Assembly: GCF_000721935.1 (NCBI RefSeq)
Contig: NZ_KL585381.1
Span: 41,043-47,485, forward strand
DNA length: 6,443 nucleotides
Direction: 5' to 3'
Source of the DNA: Streptomyces sp. NRRL WC-3549
GTDB lineage: Bacteria > Actinomycetota > Actinomycetes > Streptomycetales > Streptomycetaceae
Shown: positions 5,667 to 6,443 of the stretch, in pieces
Layout of the letters: every line of letters starts with the position of its first letter
How positions within the stretch are numbered: position 1 is the stretch's first letter
Notes under the pieces: model-generated
What the model was told of the DNA's origin: nothing
Seen by the model: only the letters and a program-made list of their open reading frames with translations
The model's database searches: none
Program-made: the position numbers and the translations under genes

Positions 5667-6443
5667 TCAGGATCTGCGGCCGAAGAACTCGACCTCCGCG
5701 ACGGCCGTCCTGCGGCCTTCGCCGGTGCCGTACGCGGAGTCGACCGTGAGCCGGGCACGGACGGTGTCCGAGCCCCGGACGTCGAAGGTCTGCTGTCCGG
5801 CCTGGTCCCGAAGCCGGATCGTCCGGTGCGTCTCCTCCCCGTCCTCGGAGGTCAGGGTCACCGTGAGCCGCGCCGGCCGGGCCTGGGTGAGGAATTCGTC
5901 CTTGCGGGCCGACGTCCCGGAGAACACCACGACCTTCGTCACCCGTACCGGTTGCGCGAAGTCGCACTCCAGGAACTCGCCGACACCGTCCCCCGGCTCC
6001 TTCGGCGCCCAGTACCGGTTGTTGAACCCGTCGAACGCGGCAGCCGCCGGATGCCCGGACGCCTCGCTGGACCCACGGAATCCGGACGGCGGTACCGCCT
6101 CCGGAGCCCCGGTCTCCTCCTTGGCGAAACCGAGCAGTCCGGGCACGTGAGGCAGCGCGAACCAGACACCGGCCGCCACGACGACCAGCACGAGCGGCAG
6201 CGCGAGCCGCGGCCTGCGCCATCCCCGCCGGGGCCGTGTTCCCGCGGCATGGGTCTTCCTGGTACGCCTCCGGAACATCCGGTGCCACCAGGGCGGCCGG
6301 ACCCCAGGGGGCGGGCCTGGGTCGAGAAGCAGGGCGCAGCGGACGCACAGCGTGCGTTCGGCTGGGTTCTCCGTCCCGCAGCCGGGACACACCACCGGCG
6401 CCCGGACCGCGGGGCCGGCCGGCTCGGGGGCGGGCCCCTGGCT
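5667..6443 (-). CDS. Zinc-ribbon membrane protein with discoidin-like (NADase-type glycan-binding) domain, probably partial
   Basis: Numbered from the GTG at 6395, the protein has a zinc ribbon with CPGC (3-6) and CVRC (17-20), a proline patch, an arginine-rich stretch (about 41-63), one membrane helix LALPLVLVVVAAGVWFA (64-80), and a C-terminal domain of about 140 residues with AFDGFNNRYWAP (120-131), CDFAQPVRVTKVVVFSG (144-160) and AVAEVEFFGR (231-240). That domain resembles the discoidin/carbohydrate-binding fold called NADase-type glycan-binding in Streptomyces proteins. The positive charges before the helix predict a cytosolic ribbon and an outside C-terminal domain. The frame stays open from 6395 to the window edge and reads a proline- and alanine-rich linker (SQGPAPEPAGPAVRAPV), so the true start is probably beyond the window, perhaps with a second zinc ribbon. 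The stop is TGA at 5667-5669. Ligand and role are unknown. Confidence 0.82.
   Translation of the reverse strand, partial: SQGPAPEPAGPAVRAPVVCPGCGTENPAERTLCVRCALLLDPGPPPGVRPPWWHRMFRRRTRKTHAAGTRPRRGWRRPRLALPLVLVVVAAGVWFALPHVPGLLGFAKEETGAPEAVPPSGFRGSSEASGHPAAAAFDGFNNRYWAPKEPGDGVGEFLECDFAQPVRVTKVVVFSGTSARKDEFLTQARPARLTVTLTSEDGEETHRTIRLRDQAGQQTFDVRGSDTVRARLTVDSAYGTGEGRRTAVAEVEFFGRRS

Noticed and set aside
1..6443. TTA (bldA-dependent) leucine codons, tRNA genes, CRISPR arrays, insertion sequences
   Set aside because: No in-frame TTA was found in the accepted genes, and no tRNA-like fold, spaced direct-repeat array or transposase-like protein was seen.

Overview
The window is very GC-rich DNA (third codon positions are almost always G or C), with GTG starts, weak or absent Shine-Dalgarno sites at several genes and tightly packed or overlapping genes. 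This, with the protein types present, points to an actinomycete, most likely Streptomyces or a close relative. The organism call is inference from composition and gene content.

Layout. About 1-4705 is part of a corrin-ring (vitamin B12) biosynthesis locus: the C-terminal part of cobJ (+), cobK (-), cbiD (+), cobM (-) and cobL (-). The order is unusual because strand changes between almost every pair. cobJ and cobK converge with a 16-base overlap, cobK and cbiD diverge with start codons almost touching, and cbiD and cobM converge across a block of three 39-40 bp tandem repeats that runs into the cobM stop codon. Only cobL and cobM form a conventional pair, with a 4-base ATGA overlap. About 4800-6443 leaves the pathway: an atypical NAD(P)-binding SDR/NmrA-like protein (-), then a membrane protein with a zinc ribbon and a discoidin-like C-terminal domain (-), open at the right edge. 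No gene-free stretch reaches 300 bases.

How the genes work together. CobJ contracts the ring and methylates C17, CobM methylates C11, CbiD methylates C1, CobK reduces precorrin-6A, and the two-domain CobL methylates C5 and C15 and decarboxylates the ring-C acetate. They cover most of the middle of the corrin pathway. The C1 step is done by a CbiD-type enzyme, otherwise known from the anaerobic (early-cobalt) route, beside genes usually named after the aerobic route. No cobalamin riboswitch is visible inside the window.

Most notable signals: (1) a near-perfect match to the ParB-binding site parS inside cbiD, carried by A/T-ending or otherwise atypical codons; (2) the hairpin-bearing tandem repeats between cbiD and cobM; (3) the promoter-sized paradox at the cobK/cbiD divergence; (4) a mini-ORF and inverted repeat just before the SDR gene. 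I see no complete new defence, mobile or biosynthetic system here.
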